A DNA stretch of 64,000 nucleotides from an uncultured Clostridia bacterium (GCA_947303805.1 CAMYZE010000004.1:148852-212851), one strand, 5' to 3'; positions 1 through 10,997 are shown, counted from the first letter of the stretch. Translations and numbers: made by a program. Notes: a model not told the origin generated them from the sequence alone.

Positions 1-656
1 GTGTCTGTGTTGTACATTCTATTGTATACATTTGCTATACCTCTACCACCAGTCACTGTTTCAAGACAACCTGTATTTCCACAATTACATTTCATTGCAT
101 TTTCTGAAAAATCAACTTTTAGATGTGAAAGCTCTCCTGCTACACCACTCTTTCCTTCTATAAGTTTACCATTTATAATTATACCAATTCCCACCGCTGT
201 GCCAAGAGTCATAAGACAGATTGACTTATATTTACTTCTAAGTGTCTTTTGGTACTCTCCAAGTGCTGCTGCATTTGCATCATTATAAACTCTTACATTG
301 ACTTTATTGCCAATTCTTTTTTTAGTTTCTTTAACCAAATCATATTTTTTCTTCCAGTTGATGTTCACTGCTCTTAAAACCTGGTTATTGACTACTGGTC
401 CCGGTATTGCATAACCAATACCTGCTATTTTTGACTTGGTCACGCCATATTTATTATCATCACAATATTTCTCAATGGCATTAAGCATATCATTCGCTAT
501 TGCTTTCTCTGCATTCTTTTCTCTAAACTCAGTTTCTACAGCAAACTGCTCTATAATTTTTTTATTTCCATCAAAAATGCCAAACTTAATCGTGGTGCCG
601 CCGACATCCACCCCTATGTAAAATTTTTTTAAGTTGAATTTCTGATTCTTACTCAT
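1..656 (-). CDS. ROK-family sugar kinase (glucokinase-like), 3' end outside window
   Basis: The minus strand from 656 encodes a ROK-family protein that runs off the left edge, so about 218 residues are visible. It opens with an ATP-binding loop (YIGVDVGGTTIKFG) and later carries the ROK zinc motif CNCGNTGCLE, which is diagnostic of the family. The ATG at 656 follows an aspecific leader 12 bp after the GH13 stop. It is the last visible gene of the glycogen/maltodextrin operon. Glucose released by the upstream GH13 enzyme would be phosphorylated to glucose-6-phosphate, so glucokinase is the likely role. A ROK kinase for another hexose, or a ROK repressor lacking its DNA-binding domain, cannot be fully excluded. 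Confidence 0.88.
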   Translation of the reverse strand, partial: MSKNQKFNLKKFYIGVDVGGTTIKFGIFDGNKKIIEQFAVETEFREKNAEKAIANDMLNAIEKYCDDNKYGVTKSKIAGIGYAIPGPVVNNQVLRAVNINWKKKYDLVKETKKRIGNKVNVRVYNDANAAALGEYQKTLRSKYKSICLMTLGTAVGIGIIINGKLIEGKSGVAGELSHLKVDFSENAMKCNCGNTGCLETVTGGRGIANVYNRMYNTD

Positions 657-668
657 AATTGTTTGCCT

Positions 669-2597
669 CTACATGATTTTTAATACTTTATATCCCAGCG
701 GATTCATATCCACCTCAAGTTTATTATCATATATGTTTATAATTTCTCCACTAAGTAAATCCTCTGCCTCTTTACCTTCTATGCCTATCTCGACATGCTC
801 ACCTTCATTATAGAATATTCCTCTATTAATAACTACCACTAATTTTTCATCTTCAGTAAATCTCTCAAACGCAAATGTGTGATTGCCAGTGTATAAAGTT
901 CTAAATCCACCATTAGCAAATACATTGGTTTTCTTTCTCATCTCGCCAAGAGCCACATAGTGAGCGCAAAGTTCCGTGTCCTCTTTACCCCATGGATATG
1001 GCTTTCTATTATACGGATCATTATATCCAAATACTCCAATCTCATCACCATAATATAAGAGTGGCGTTCCCGGCACCGTATACTGCAAAACCGATAGTGC
1101 TTTTAGTCTACTTACTGCAAGTAAATATTTATCTCTATCAATCGTGTGAGCTTTTTTATCTTCATCACTCACTTCATTTACATCTCTTGAATCAGAAAGC
1201 TGAGTTATAATTCTCACTCTATCATGACCATCTACAAGATTTAAATTTGCATTAAAGTATTCTTTTGGATAGTTTTCCATCTGCTTATAAAAAAACTCCG
1301 AAAGTTCATAAGCAGATATTTTACCCTCCATAAAATTTATCGCATTATTCATAAACGGATAATTCATAACTGATTTTAGAGATCCATTTATAAAATATTT
1401 TCTGTTCTTATCATAAGATACCTTATTGGTAGCATCTTCCCACACTTCTCCAATAAGTATGCTATCCTTATTGACCTTATCCATAGCCTTTCTTACTTCA
1501 ACTATAAACTCATCTGGAAGTTCATCTGCCACATCAAGTCTAAATCCAACTATACCAGTTCTCATCCAATGTTTAATAACTGAGTTAAGTCCCTTACATA
1601 TAAAGTCAACATATGAAGGATACATTTCATTTACTTCTGGAAGGTCTGAAACTCCCCACCAGCTCTCATACACATCTGGATATTTTATAAAATTGTACCA
1701 AGGATAATATTTTGAATGCTCACTATTGTAGGCACCAACACTATCATAATTATTGAACTTATTGAAATAAATTGAATCCGCACCCTGATGGCTAAATACA
1801 CCATCAAGTATAATTCCTATGCCCTCTTTCTTTGCAGCATGGACAAATGATTTAAAACTTTTATCATCACCCAAAAATGAATCTATCTTCATGTAGTCAC
1901 CGATGTCATATCTATGATTACTTCTCGCTTCAAAAATTGGGTTTAAATAAATACAAGTCACTCCAAGTGATTTTAAATATGAAAGTTTCTCCTCTATTCC
2001 CTTTAGTGTACCACCATAGAACTCAAAATCTAGGACACCACCATCTTCTGTTCTTACATATTCCGGATGCTTGTACCAATCATCGACGAAAGTCTTGCCA
2101 TGATTTTTTCCTTCTATTCTTTTTAAAGTATTTTCTTTTCTCTCCTCATAGTCTTCACCACGATTAAATCTATCGGGAAAAATTTGGTAGACGATCCCCT
2201 CTTTAAACCAGTTTGGCGACTTGTCATCTTTAAATACAGTTAACTGGAAACTTTTTGGGCTATTATCTACTAGAACACCCTCTCCACCTGACTGTAAATC
2301 GTTATTTGAATAAAAAAACTTTTCATCAATGCTCTGTAGTATAAAATGATACCATATGAGAGCAGGTGATTTCGGAGTTTTGAATTTGGCAATGTATATT
2401 TCTTCATTATTATTTTCTGATTCTTTTTCCATCTCAATCTCAGGAAGTTTATTATCATCCTGCCACATGGCAAGATAACACTTAAGCCCCTTAATGTGGT
2501 CAGTCACCTTAAGTCTAAATGTCACTTCAGTCCCAGTTTTAACTGCACCAAAAGGTTGCCTATAAAACTCATCTCTCGAATTAAAATATACTTTCAT
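669..2597 (-). CDS. GH13 alpha-glucosidase / neopullulanase-like enzyme
   Basis: This is a 642-residue intracellular enzyme with no signal peptide. Residues 1-125 form a beta-rich N-terminal domain like those of cyclomaltodextrinases and neopullulanases; the GH13 barrel follows. The conserved regions are visible: DGVFSH (D265 to H270), GFRLDVADE with nucleophile D355, GEVWED with acid/base E384, and VDGHD near 459. It probably hydrolyses maltodextrins or alpha-1,4 chains released from glycogen. AAGGAGATAGACATG supports the start. It sits in the glg operon between glgA and a ROK kinase. The 81-bp gap to glgA is filled by three units of the dispersed hairpin repeat. The exact substrate (cyclodextrin, pullulan, maltotriose) cannot be read from sequence. 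Confidence 0.88.
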   Translation of the reverse strand: MKVYFNSRDEFYRQPFGAVKTGTEVTFRLKVTDHIKGLKCYLAMWQDDNKLPEIEMEKESENNNEEIYIAKFKTPKSPALIWYHFILQSIDEKFFYSNNDLQSGGEGVLVDNSPKSFQLTVFKDDKSPNWFKEGIVYQIFPDRFNRGEDYEERKENTLKRIEGKNHGKTFVDDWYKHPEYVRTEDGGVLDFEFYGGTLKGIEEKLSYLKSLGVTCIYLNPIFEARSNHRYDIGDYMKIDSFLGDDKSFKSFVHAAKKEGIGIILDGVFSHQGADSIYFNKFNNYDSVGAYNSEHSKYYPWYNFIKYPDVYESWWGVSDLPEVNEMYPSYVDFICKGLNSVIKHWMRTGIVGFRLDVADELPDEFIVEVRKAMDKVNKDSILIGEVWEDATNKVSYDKNRKYFINGSLKSVMNYPFMNNAINFMEGKISAYELSEFFYKQMENYPKEYFNANLNLVDGHDRVRIITQLSDSRDVNEVSDEDKKAHTIDRDKYLLAVSRLKALSVLQYTVPGTPLLYYGDEIGVFGYNDPYNRKPYPWGKEDTELCAHYVALGEMRKKTNVFANGGFRTLYTGNHTFAFERFTEDEKLVVVINRGIFYNEGEHVEIGIEGKEAEDLLSGEIINIYDNKLEVDMNPLGYKVLKIM

Positions 2598-2612
2598 GTC
2601 TATCTCCTTTTA

Positions 2613-2690
2613 CCGCTCGCAAAGCTCGCGGCTACGATGTACGGGCAAGTTGCTAAGCTCCCTATATGTACGGGCGAGCTATGCGAGCCC
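2613..2690. repeat. Dispersed repeat, three units between GH13 gene and glgA
   Basis: 2613-2635 (minus orientation) is GTAG-CCGC-GA-GC-TTT-GC-GA-GCGG. 2639-2662 is a decayed unit beginning GTACGGGCAAG. 2668-2690 is GTAC-GGGC-GA-GC-TAT-GC-GA-GCCC and includes the glgA stop codon. Confidence 0.9.
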
Positions 2691-4223
2691 TATTTCTTCA
2701 TACAACTTCTTATATTCCTTTGCAGAATTATTCCAAGAATAATCCTTTTCACTTGCATTCTTAATTAATAATTTAAATGTATCATAGTCGTCATAAAATA
2801 ATGAAACTGCTTCCTTAACTGTAAAAAGTAACTCATGTGCATTTATATTTTGGAAGGCAAACCCTGTTCCCTCTTTAGTAAACTTATTATATGGAACAAC
2901 CGTATCCTTAAGTCCTCCAGTCTTTCTCACTATAGGAAGAGTTAAATATCTCATCGCTATAAGCTGACTTAGTCCACATGGCTCAAATATACTTGGCACT
3001 AAAAATAAATCTGATGCCGCATATATTCTTCTTGACCTCTCCTCTGAAAAACAAATACTTGAACTTACTTTGCCTCTATATTTATTTTCAAAATATCTAA
3101 ATGAGTCTTCGTATCGTCTATCTCCTTGTCCAAGAAGTACAAACTGTATATCTCTAAAGTTTATCATCTCTTCAAATATCGTAGTGAGTAAATCCATGCC
3201 TTTTTGATCAGTGAGACGACTCACAAGTCCCACCATACAAACACTATCATTTTCTTCAAGGCCTAACTCTCTCTGAAGACCTATTTTATTTTTCTTTTTA
3301 AGTTCGAGTGTATTTAAATCATAGTTCATGAAAAGATTTTTATCAGTTTTTGGGTTGTAAATTTCATAGTCAATGCCATTAACTATTCCTTTAAATATAC
3401 TAGCCCTTCTATTAAATATTTCCTCCAAGCCCTCGCCAAAAAATGAATTCTTAACCTCATCTGCATAAGTAGGGCTCACTGTTGTTAGGCAATCTGCATA
3501 ATTAAGTGCACCCATCATAAAATTTACAGCATCTTTTTGCAAGAGCTGTCTCTTTGCATTTGGATATCTCTCAAGATCAAGTGGGTCTTTAAGCATATTT
3601 GGATCAAACTTTCCTTGAAACTTAAGGTTATGCACTGTGAAAATCGTTTTAAGTTTTCTAAACTTCTCAAGCCCTTGGTACATCTCACGAAGATATACAG
3701 CAGAGAGTGCTGTATGCCAGTCATTTAAATGCAATACATCTGGTTCGAAGTCCATATAAATAAGCGCTTCAAGAAGTGCCTTAGAGAAGAATGCTATTCT
3801 CTCTCCATCATCAAAATACCCATAAGCCCTATCTCTCTTAAAATAATATTCATTATCCAAAAAATAAACTATGGTGTTACCATGCTTCAATTCATATAAT
3901 CCAAGATACTGATTTCTCCAACTAAAAGGCACATAGAATTCAGAAATCTTTTTCATATTATTTCTGTACTCATCTTTTATAGAAGAAAAAAGCGGCAATA
4001 TAACTCTTGTCTCTACACCTATGTCGTTTAAATATCTTGGGAGTGCACCTGCTACATCACCTAGTCCGCCTGTTTTAATAAATGGGGCTACTTCAAATGC
4101 AGCAAAAAGAACTTTCACTTCAGGTCTATTCACTTTTATAGGCTCGCTTATCTTCACCGGTTCGTTTGCCACTATAGATGTGACCAAACTTTGCGATCCC
4201 ATAAGTTTTATTTCATCGCTCAT
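2679..4223 (-). CDS. glgA: Glycogen synthase (GT5)
   Basis: This 514-residue protein transfers glucose from ADP-glucose to the growing glycogen chain. The GT5 signature KTGGLGDVAGALP lies near residue 50, after a roughly 33-residue N-terminal extension; FEPCGLSQLIAMRY near 420 is the C-terminal nucleotide-sugar motif. The start is supported by AGGAGATAAAAAATG, and its Shine-Dalgarno overlaps the glgD stop, so translation is probably coupled. Oddity: the last codons GGG CTC GCA TAG (Gly-Leu-Ala-stop) are themselves part of a dispersed hairpin repeat at 2668-2690. The repeat therefore replaced the original 3' end of the gene. Confidence 0.95.
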   Translation of the reverse strand: MSDEIKLMGSQSLVTSIVANEPVKISEPIKVNRPEVKVLFAAFEVAPFIKTGGLGDVAGALPRYLNDIGVETRVILPLFSSIKDEYRNNMKKISEFYVPFSWRNQYLGLYELKHGNTIVYFLDNEYYFKRDRAYGYFDDGERIAFFSKALLEALIYMDFEPDVLHLNDWHTALSAVYLREMYQGLEKFRKLKTIFTVHNLKFQGKFDPNMLKDPLDLERYPNAKRQLLQKDAVNFMMGALNYADCLTTVSPTYADEVKNSFFGEGLEEIFNRRASIFKGIVNGIDYEIYNPKTDKNLFMNYDLNTLELKKKNKIGLQRELGLEENDSVCMVGLVSRLTDQKGMDLLTTIFEEMINFRDIQFVLLGQGDRRYEDSFRYFENKYRGKVSSSICFSEERSRRIYAASDLFLVPSIFEPCGLSQLIAMRYLTLPIVRKTGGLKDTVVPYNKFTKEGTGFAFQNINAHELLFTVKEAVSLFYDDYDTFKLLIKNASEKDYSWNNSAKEYKKLYEEIGLA

Positions 4224-4233
4224 TTTTTATCTC

Positions 4234-5331
4234 CTAGTCATTTGAAATAATAGCTGGTTTTTTATCTGTTCCCTTATGCACCTCGCCCTCATCAATCACA
4301 ACTGCCTTCTCAATAATTGCGTTCTCTATAACTGCCTTCTTTCCTATGTGACACTTCTGCATAATTACTGCGTTTTTTATTTTTGCGCCATCCTCTATAA
4401 CTACATCACGGAATATAATAGAGTTTTCAATCTGTCCTTTTATTATAGAACCAGTACCTACGAGTGCATTTTTTACTTTTGCAGTATCAAAATATTTTAC
4501 AGGTGGGGCATCATGAATCTTAGTATGAATGAGCCTGTCACCCATAAATAACTCTCTCATTACATTTTCATCAAGAAGTTCCTTAGATACTTCCATATAA
4601 TCTTGAACACTACTTATCGCCCTTGCAAATCCTTTAAACTCATAAGTGGCTATAGAAAATCTATTAATATTTTCAGCTATCGCGTCCATAACATCCATAT
4701 AACTATAGTCTTTATACCAATCGAGTATTTTTACCATTGCATTCTTTTCTATGATAGTACCATCAAGATAGAGATTTACTTTTTTCTCTTTTCTCTTTAA
4801 TCTCCTTACACCTTTTACTTTTCCTCTCTCATCAAAATCAAGTGCACAGTCTCCCTCATCTCCGGTTGCATCTTTTTGATATATAAAAGTTATATTGGCG
4901 TCTTTTTCAATATGAACTTTCTCCACATCTCTAAAATCTATATTGTAAATCTTGCTACAAGTAGAAAGCACAAGTCTATCAAACTTTGTCTTAGTGAAAA
5001 ATTGCATATTGCCGCAGCAATCTCTTATAGAAAACTTTCCCTTACCAAGATCATAGCCATAGGTTGAGCCAGGTAAGATAAATAGTCCTCCATTTTTTCT
5101 TGAAAGCCCAAAATCTTTTCCTGAGCCAAGATGGTCCATAATACTTCTATATATATGTGGTGTAATTAAACCAACTTGAGTAATGCCACTATTTACCATA
5201 TTTGACAAAGGGAAATCTATCATTCTATAACGACTTCCAAATGGTATTGCAGCTATTGGTCTATGTGCAGTGAGTTTGCCGAACTTTGTACTATTATAAT
5301 TTGTTGAAATTAATCCTGCTAATTTTTCCAT
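4234..5331 (-). CDS. glgD: Glucose-1-phosphate adenylyltransferase, GlgD subunit
   Basis: This 365-residue partner of GlgC has a nucleotidyltransferase domain followed by a left-handed beta-helix of hexapeptide repeats (about 285-350). Unlike GlgC it lacks the GGxGxRL pyrophosphorylase loop near the N-terminus (LAGLISTNYNSTKFGKL instead). This is typical of GlgD, which in other Firmicutes is a non-catalytic or regulatory subunit that activates GlgC. AGGAGGGGAGAATATG supports the start, 11 bp downstream of the glgC stop. It lies within the glg operon directly before glgA. Confidence 0.93.
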   Translation of the reverse strand: MEKLAGLISTNYNSTKFGKLTAHRPIAAIPFGSRYRMIDFPLSNMVNSGITQVGLITPHIYRSIMDHLGSGKDFGLSRKNGGLFILPGSTYGYDLGKGKFSIRDCCGNMQFFTKTKFDRLVLSTCSKIYNIDFRDVEKVHIEKDANITFIYQKDATGDEGDCALDFDERGKVKGVRRLKRKEKKVNLYLDGTIIEKNAMVKILDWYKDYSYMDVMDAIAENINRFSIATYEFKGFARAISSVQDYMEVSKELLDENVMRELFMGDRLIHTKIHDAPPVKYFDTAKVKNALVGTGSIIKGQIENSIIFRDVVIEDGAKIKNAVIMQKCHIGKKAVIENAIIEKAVVIDEGEVHKGTDKKPAIISND

Positions 5332-5342
5332 ATTCTCCCCTC

Positions 5343-6479
5343 CTATTTGTAAACTTCATTGTCGCCAATTAGAGTTATGTCTGCATTCTTTGCGCTTGAT
5401 CCCAGTTTTGCTTTTTCTGAGATTACACTTCCTTCACCGACTATTGCTTTCACAACCTTGGCTCCTGCTTTTACAACTACATTTGGAAGTAGAATTGAAT
5501 CGATAACCTCTGCACCTTTTTCAACTATTACATGAGTTGATAAAATCGACCTCGTCACTGTCCCATCAATGAGACAACCATTACTCACCAAACTCTGATC
5601 TACTTTACCACTTTCGCCTACGAATTGCGGTGGTGAAATATTTGAGTTTGAATACACTCTCATATCTCTAGTAAAAATATCTATGCTTGGATTATCTTTT
5701 AGTAAATCCATATTTGCTTCATAATAACTATCAAGAGTTCCGATATCTTTCCAATAACCTTTAAACTCATAAGCGAGAAGTCTCTTGTCCTCAGCCAAAA
5801 GATTTGGAATTATGTTTTTACCAAAATCATGTTCACTCTTTTTGTCATTGCTATCTTCTATAAGTGCCTTTCGAAGTACATTCCAAGTGAAAATGTAGAT
5901 ACCCATAGAGGCCAAAGTACTATCTGGCTTTTTAGGTTTCTCAGTAAACTTAGTTATCTTCAAATCTTTATCAACCGACATAATACCAAAGCGACTTGCT
6001 TCTTCAAGTGATACATTTATAACTGACACTGTAAGATCAGCCTTTGTATTTTTATGATACTGAAGCATATCGTTATAATCCATTTTATATAGGTGATCAC
6101 CCGATAATATCAATACATATTCTGGGTTTTGTTCATCTATAAAATCAATGTTTTTAAATATTGCATCTGCAGTTCCATTGTACCAAGAGCCACCTTCCTC
6201 AGTAAAATAAGGAGGCAATAAACTCACCTGACCATTTAATCCATCAAGGTCCCAGCCTTCACCATTTCCTATATAAGAGTTTAAAAGATATGGCTTATAC
6301 TGAGTAAGTATGCCGACGGTATTTATATCACTATTAATACAGTTTGATAAAGCAAAATCAATAATACGATACTTACCACCAAAAGACACTGCCGGTTTTG
6401 CAATTCTCTTGGTAAGTGCTTTTAGCCTACTTCCTTGCCCACCAGCAAGAAGCATAGCTATACATTCTTTCTTTTGCAT
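5343..6479 (-). CDS. glgC: Glucose-1-phosphate adenylyltransferase, catalytic subunit
   Basis: This enzyme makes ADP-glucose from glucose-1-phosphate and ATP, the committed step of glycogen synthesis. The N-terminus [19 protein letters not shown] contains the intact GGxGxRL loop, followed by [14 protein letters not shown]; a C-terminal beta-helix follows. The ATG at 6479 (378 residues) is preferred over the upstream in-frame ATG at 6500. It has AGGAGG just upstream and matches the family's usual N-terminus, while the longer form would overlap glgP. The spacing between Shine-Dalgarno and ATG is short. Confidence 0.95.
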   Translation of the reverse strand: MQKKECIAMLLAGGQGSRLKALTKRIAKPAVSFGGKYRIIDFALSNCINSDINTVGILTQYKPYLLNSYIGNGEGWDLDGLNGQVSLLPPYFTEEGGSWYNGTADAIFKNIDFIDEQNPEYVLILSGDHLYKMDYNDMLQYHKNTKADLTVSVINVSLEEASRFGIMSVDKDLKITKFTEKPKKPDSTLASMGIYIFTWNVLRKALIEDSNDKKSEHDFGKNIIPNLLAEDKRLLAYEFKGYWKDIGTLDSYYEANMDLLKDNPSIDIFTRDMRVYSNSNISPPQFVGESGKVDQSLVSNGCLIDGTVTRSILSTHVIVEKGAEVIDSILLPNVVVKAGAKVVKAIVGEGSVISEKAKLGSSAKNADITLIGDNEVYK

Positions 6480-6490
6480 ACATCCTCCTT

Positions 6491-8902
6491 TTATTTCCAA
6501 ATTTCTTCGTAATACTCTTTTATAGTTCTATCAGAAGAGAAATAACCTGCCTTTGCTATATTTACAAGCGATACCTGATTAAACTTTCTTCTATCTCTAT
6601 ACATATCTATCATTTCATCGGACTTCTTTATATAGTCATCAAAATCTTTTACAACCATATATTGGTCTCCAAACTTAAATAACTCATCATATATGTCAAA
6701 GAAATCTACACTATTTGTAGGAACTACTTTACCAAGTAGCTGATTTCTTATCGCGCCAATTCTACTATCTTCATCAGCAATCTTGGTTGGAAAGTATCCA
6801 GCCTGACGGACTTTTTGAACCTCATCCTCTCTGAGTCCAAAAATTTTTATATTGTCATCGCCTACAAGACTATGTATTTCAACATTAGCACCATCCATAG
6901 TTCCAAGAGTGACCGCGCCATTAAACATAAACTTCATATTTCCAGTTCCTGATGCTTCCTTGCCCGCAAGTGAAATCTGCTCGCTGATATCTGCTGCAGG
7001 ATAAATAATCTCACCATTAGACACACAGAAATTTTCTATAAATACGACTTTAATTATCTTATTTACTGACTCATCATTATTGATTAAGTCGGCTATAGTG
7101 TTATAGAGTTTGATTGTCTTTTTTGCAAATGCATAACTACCAGCTGCTTTTCCTGACATAACAAATGTCTGTGGATATACATCTTTAAGCGTGCCATTTT
7201 TAAGTCCGTTATAAGTATTAAGTATTTTAAACATAAAGAGCAACTGCCTCTTATATGCGTGTATTCTCTTCACTTGCACATCAAATATAGAATTAGGATC
7301 TACATCTATACCATTATGCTCTTTTATATATTTGGCAAGATTAATTTTATTTTGAGTTTTGATTTTTGAAAGTTCATCAAGTACACTGGTATCATCTTTA
7401 AAGTCAAGAAATTTTTCTAACTTAGATGCATCCTTCTTAAAATCTTTTCCTATTGTGTCAGTTAAAAGCCTTGTGAGGCCTTCATTTGCCGACAATAAAA
7501 ATCTTCTAAAACTTACACCGTTTGTCTTATTGCAAAACTTCTCTGGCATAAGTGTATATAGGTCATGCAAAGTTTCTTTCTTTATGATTTCAGAGTGAAT
7601 AGCTGCCACACCATTTACATGATGACTGCAGATTACAGAAAGCACTGGCATATTTACATGTCCCTCAAATAATATTGAGTTCCTTGCAGTTCTTGGCACA
7701 GCATAGCCAGCTTCTTTATCGAGTTTCTCAAAAAATCTCCTATTAATTTCTTCTATAATCATATAGATTCTTGGGACTACTTTTATCATAAGGTCAATTG
7801 GCCACTTCTCAAGTGCCTCAGGCATAACAGTGTGGTTAGTATATGCTATTGTGTGAACCGTAATGTCATATGCCTGATCCCAACTTAAACCATGGTCATC
7901 CATCAAAACTCTTATAAGTTCTGGTATACACATAGTAGGGTGAGTATCATTTATATGTATAGCAACTTGCTCCGGGAACTTATCCCAAGCATTCATTCCG
8001 TGCCCTTTTATAAATCTTCTAACTATATCTTGAATTCCTGCTGACACCAAAAGATACTCTTGCTCAAGTCTAAGTCTCTTTCCCACGGCATTTCTATCAT
8101 CTGGATATAGAATTGCAGTAATCGCCTCAATCTCATTTCTATATTTAACTGCTGTAGAGTAGTCGCCATTATTAAATGCATCAAGGTCAAACTTTTCATC
8201 CTTAGGACTTGCATACCAGAGCCTTAGTGTGTTTACAAAATCACAACCATAACCAATTATAGGTATGTCATAAGGAATCGCACGAACCTCTCTATAATCT
8301 CTATAGTGGAACTTAAAGTTTCCATCAACCCACTCTCTATCTACTACGCCACCGAGTTTTACCATTTGAACTCTATCATTTCTTCTATCCTCAAATTGAT
8401 ATGCATCAAGTAGCCAATTATCAGGCAACTCAATCTGCTCTCCATTTTCGATCTTCTGTTTAAAAAGTCCAAATCTATATCTTAAGCCCATTCCCATAGC
8501 ATTGATGCCAAGAGATGCTAGTGAATCCATAAAACAAGCAGCGAGACGTCCTAAGCCACCATTGCCAAGTCCTGGATCCGCTTCTTGGTTAAATATCTCT
8601 TCTAGATCAAATCCGAGTTTTGACATACCATCTCTAACCTTATCAAGTATTCCAAAATTTACAAGATATTCCTTAAGAAGCCTTCCAATCAAAAACTCCA
8701 TTGAGAAATAATAAATTTCTTTTTTCTTATTTTCAAAACACTCTTTAGCAACTTCAGATCTTTTTTGCTTTGCCACAGATATTATCATATGGCAAAGTGT
8801 CTCATAAGCTTCCCTCACTGATAAGATTTCTGCTTCCTTACCGTGAACTCTTTTCGCATAACTCTTAAAGTCCTCTACAAAGTTTTTTCTACTAAAATCC
8901 AT
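6491..8902 (-). CDS. glgP: Glycogen phosphorylase (GT35)
   Basis: This 803-residue PLP enzyme releases glucose-1-phosphate from glycogen. The family signature [15 protein letters not shown], with the PLP-binding lysine, lies near residue 650. [16 protein letters not shown] near 115 is also conserved. Length is normal for bacterial GlgP/MalP. The start has AGAGG upstream (AGAGGTATAAACCAATG). It sits between glgB and glgC, so synthesis and breakdown enzymes are co-transcribed. Maltodextrin phosphorylase activity cannot be separated from glycogen phosphorylase by sequence alone. Confidence 0.95.
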   Translation of the reverse strand: MDFSRKNFVEDFKSYAKRVHGKEAEILSVREAYETLCHMIISVAKQKRSEVAKECFENKKKEIYYFSMEFLIGRLLKEYLVNFGILDKVRDGMSKLGFDLEEIFNQEADPGLGNGGLGRLAACFMDSLASLGINAMGMGLRYRFGLFKQKIENGEQIELPDNWLLDAYQFEDRRNDRVQMVKLGGVVDREWVDGNFKFHYRDYREVRAIPYDIPIIGYGCDFVNTLRLWYASPKDEKFDLDAFNNGDYSTAVKYRNEIEAITAILYPDDRNAVGKRLRLEQEYLLVSAGIQDIVRRFIKGHGMNAWDKFPEQVAIHINDTHPTMCIPELIRVLMDDHGLSWDQAYDITVHTIAYTNHTVMPEALEKWPIDLMIKVVPRIYMIIEEINRRFFEKLDKEAGYAVPRTARNSILFEGHVNMPVLSVICSHHVNGVAAIHSEIIKKETLHDLYTLMPEKFCNKTNGVSFRRFLLSANEGLTRLLTDTIGKDFKKDASKLEKFLDFKDDTSVLDELSKIKTQNKINLAKYIKEHNGIDVDPNSIFDVQVKRIHAYKRQLLFMFKILNTYNGLKNGTLKDVYPQTFVMSGKAAGSYAFAKKTIKLYNTIADLINNDESVNKIIKVVFIENFCVSNGEIIYPAADISEQISLAGKEASGTGNMKFMFNGAVTLGTMDGANVEIHSLVGDDNIKIFGLREDEVQKVRQAGYFPTKIADEDSRIGAIRNQLLGKVVPTNSVDFFDIYDELFKFGDQYMVVKDFDDYIKKSDEMIDMYRDRRKFNQVSLVNIAKAGYFSSDRTIKEYYEEIWK

Positions 8903-8938
8903 TGGTTTATACCTCTTAAACTATATTGGGTTTTGCCC

Positions 8939-10975
8939 TTACGCTTTCTTTCTTGACATAACTACTTTTTTAACTGTTTCTTTTACAATTGCTTTAGGAT
9001 TTTTTCTTGACTTTCCTTTTACTCTATCCTTAAGTTTCAAAATTACTGCAGAAAGTCTAGGTATCTTTACTTCTATATAATTATCTCTGCCGTGAACACT
9101 TTCACTATCTTCGTCTTCCGTATCTTCAATAGATATACTTTCAATTATTTTGTCATTTAGACAAGTCCCTGTGCCACCCCACATAAGATCATTTGAATTG
9201 ACAATCTCTTCATATTTTCCTGGCACGTTCACACCAAGTTTAAAATTTTCTATCTCATCCTTTCCAAAATTAAGTATTACTATACATCTGTCATCAGGGT
9301 CAAGGGCACATCTTTCGTATATGAAAATATGTTGTTTTGCATTTCCAGCATCTATCCAATTAAAGCCTTCCCACACAACCTGGTCTTTTTCATAAAATGA
9401 TTTTTCTTTAAGATAAAGATGGTTCATCATTTTCACAAACTCATGATGTTTTTTATGTTTATCAATATCTAGCAAGAACCATTCGAGACCTTCATAATAT
9501 CTCCACTCTATAAACTCTGGGAGTTCATTGCCCATAAAATTAAGTACAGCTCCATTTCTAGTAATCTGGTACACAAGTAGAGTCTTAATCTGGGCAAACT
9601 TCTCATCATAGTCACCTGGCATCTTATTTATTATGGAAGCTTTCCCATGCACTACTTCATCATGACTTAAAGAAAGCACATAGTTTTCCGCCTCTGCATA
9701 AGACATAGAAAAAGTGAGCATGTTGTGATTCTGCTCTCTATATGGAAAATCAGACTTTAAATAGTTGAGTGTATCATGCATCCAGCCCATATCCCATTTA
9801 TAATGGAAACCAAGACCACCTACATCAGCAGGCTTGGTTACATTTGGCCATGCAGTTGATTCCTCAGCTATAGTTATAACACCTTTATACTTTTCGCAAA
9901 TTATTTTATTTAAATTTTGAATAAATGAAATTGCTTCAAGATTGCCTTCGTCTCCATATTTATTGAACACTCTTTCAGCAGGATTATCCACACCATAATT
10001 AAGATATAACATACTTGACACACCATCAAAACGTATGCCATCAATATGATATTTATCGAGAAGAAAAATTGCAGATGAATTTAAAAATGATAGAACTTCT
10101 TTCTTGTTGTAATTGAATGTCATCGTTCCCCAGTGTTTATGCTCTTTACCATCATAGACTCTGCCACCATCAAAAAATCTTAATCCGTGGTCATCCATAC
10201 AAAAATGTCCAGGAACCCAATCAAGTATCACAGAGATATTGTTCTTATGACATTCATTTACAAAATACATAAAATCTTTTGGATTGCCATAGCGAGATGT
10301 TATCGCAAAATAACCTGTCGCTTGATACCCCCAAGAACCATCATATGGATGTTCATTGAGTGGCATAACTTCTATATGAGTATATCCCATCTCTTTAATG
10401 TATTGTACAAGTGACTCAGCAAGTTCTCTATATGTATAAAAATCTTCTATAGGCACATCATCAGGTTTATCTCTCCAAATGCCAGTGTTATGCTGCATAA
10501 ATGAACCGAAGTGCATCTCATAAATATTTTTTGGCTTATTAAAATGTAAATCTTTATTTCGCTCTTCTATAAATTTTTTATCGGTCCACTTGAACCCTTC
10601 AATGTCAAAAATCTTAGATGCAGTATTAGGTCGCACCTCTGCAAAAAATGCATATGGGTCTGCCTTATAGATATCTCTATATTCAGATGTAGTAATTAAA
10701 TATTTATAAATGTCATTTTCTTTTAGGCCTTCTGCAAATAGTATCCAGCATCCTGTGTCATCAATTTTTTGCATTTCAAAAGCTTCAGTCTTTTTCCACT
10801 CATTAAAATCACCTACTACAAAAACTTTTACTGCATTTGGAGCATACACTAAAAATCTGAAACCATCTTTGCCTTCATGTTTATAAGGGTGCGCACCAAA
10901 AATGTTGTAAGATTCGTAGTCCTCACCATTGTTAAACAGGAAAATCTGGTCTTTTGAAACACCATATAGTTCCAT
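8939..10975 (-). CDS. glgB: 1,4-alpha-glucan branching enzyme (GH13)
   Basis: This 678-residue enzyme creates alpha-1,6 branches in glycogen. An N-terminal CBM48-like domain (YAPNAVKVFVVGDFNEW) precedes the GH13 barrel. Catalytic motifs are DGIRFDGVSSMLY near 315, AEESTAWPNV near 370 and LSLSHDEVVHGK near 430, all typical of branching enzymes. The C-terminus carries an unusual Lys/Arg-rich tail (about 25 residues ending MSRKKA). GGAGGGAATATG gives a strong start. It is the first glg gene; only 22 bp separate it from the upstream lipoprotein, with no terminator, so the operon may be read from further upstream. Confidence 0.95.
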   Translation of the reverse strand: MELYGVSKDQIFLFNNGEDYESYNIFGAHPYKHEGKDGFRFLVYAPNAVKVFVVGDFNEWKKTEAFEMQKIDDTGCWILFAEGLKENDIYKYLITTSEYRDIYKADPYAFFAEVRPNTASKIFDIEGFKWTDKKFIEERNKDLHFNKPKNIYEMHFGSFMQHNTGIWRDKPDDVPIEDFYTYRELAESLVQYIKEMGYTHIEVMPLNEHPYDGSWGYQATGYFAITSRYGNPKDFMYFVNECHKNNISVILDWVPGHFCMDDHGLRFFDGGRVYDGKEHKHWGTMTFNYNKKEVLSFLNSSAIFLLDKYHIDGIRFDGVSSMLYLNYGVDNPAERVFNKYGDEGNLEAISFIQNLNKIICEKYKGVITIAEESTAWPNVTKPADVGGLGFHYKWDMGWMHDTLNYLKSDFPYREQNHNMLTFSMSYAEAENYVLSLSHDEVVHGKASIINKMPGDYDEKFAQIKTLLVYQITRNGAVLNFMGNELPEFIEWRYYEGLEWFLLDIDKHKKHHEFVKMMNHLYLKEKSFYEKDQVVWEGFNWIDAGNAKQHIFIYERCALDPDDRCIVILNFGKDEIENFKLGVNVPGKYEEIVNSNDLMWGGTGTCLNDKIIESISIEDTEDEDSESVHGRDNYIEVKIPRLSAVILKLKDRVKGKSRKNPKAIVKETVKKVVMSRKKA

Positions 10976-10997
10976 ATTCCCTCCAAATGCTATTTTG

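Noticed and set aside
1..288. 95-residue plus-strand frame at the left edge
   Set aside because: It is antisense to the ROK kinase, whose zinc motif and ATP loop are clearly on the minus strand.
2613..2690. Repeat clusters as CRISPR arrays
   Set aside because: Units are imperfect hairpins of about 23 bp without regular unique spacers, are scattered through the window in both orientations, and no cas genes are present.
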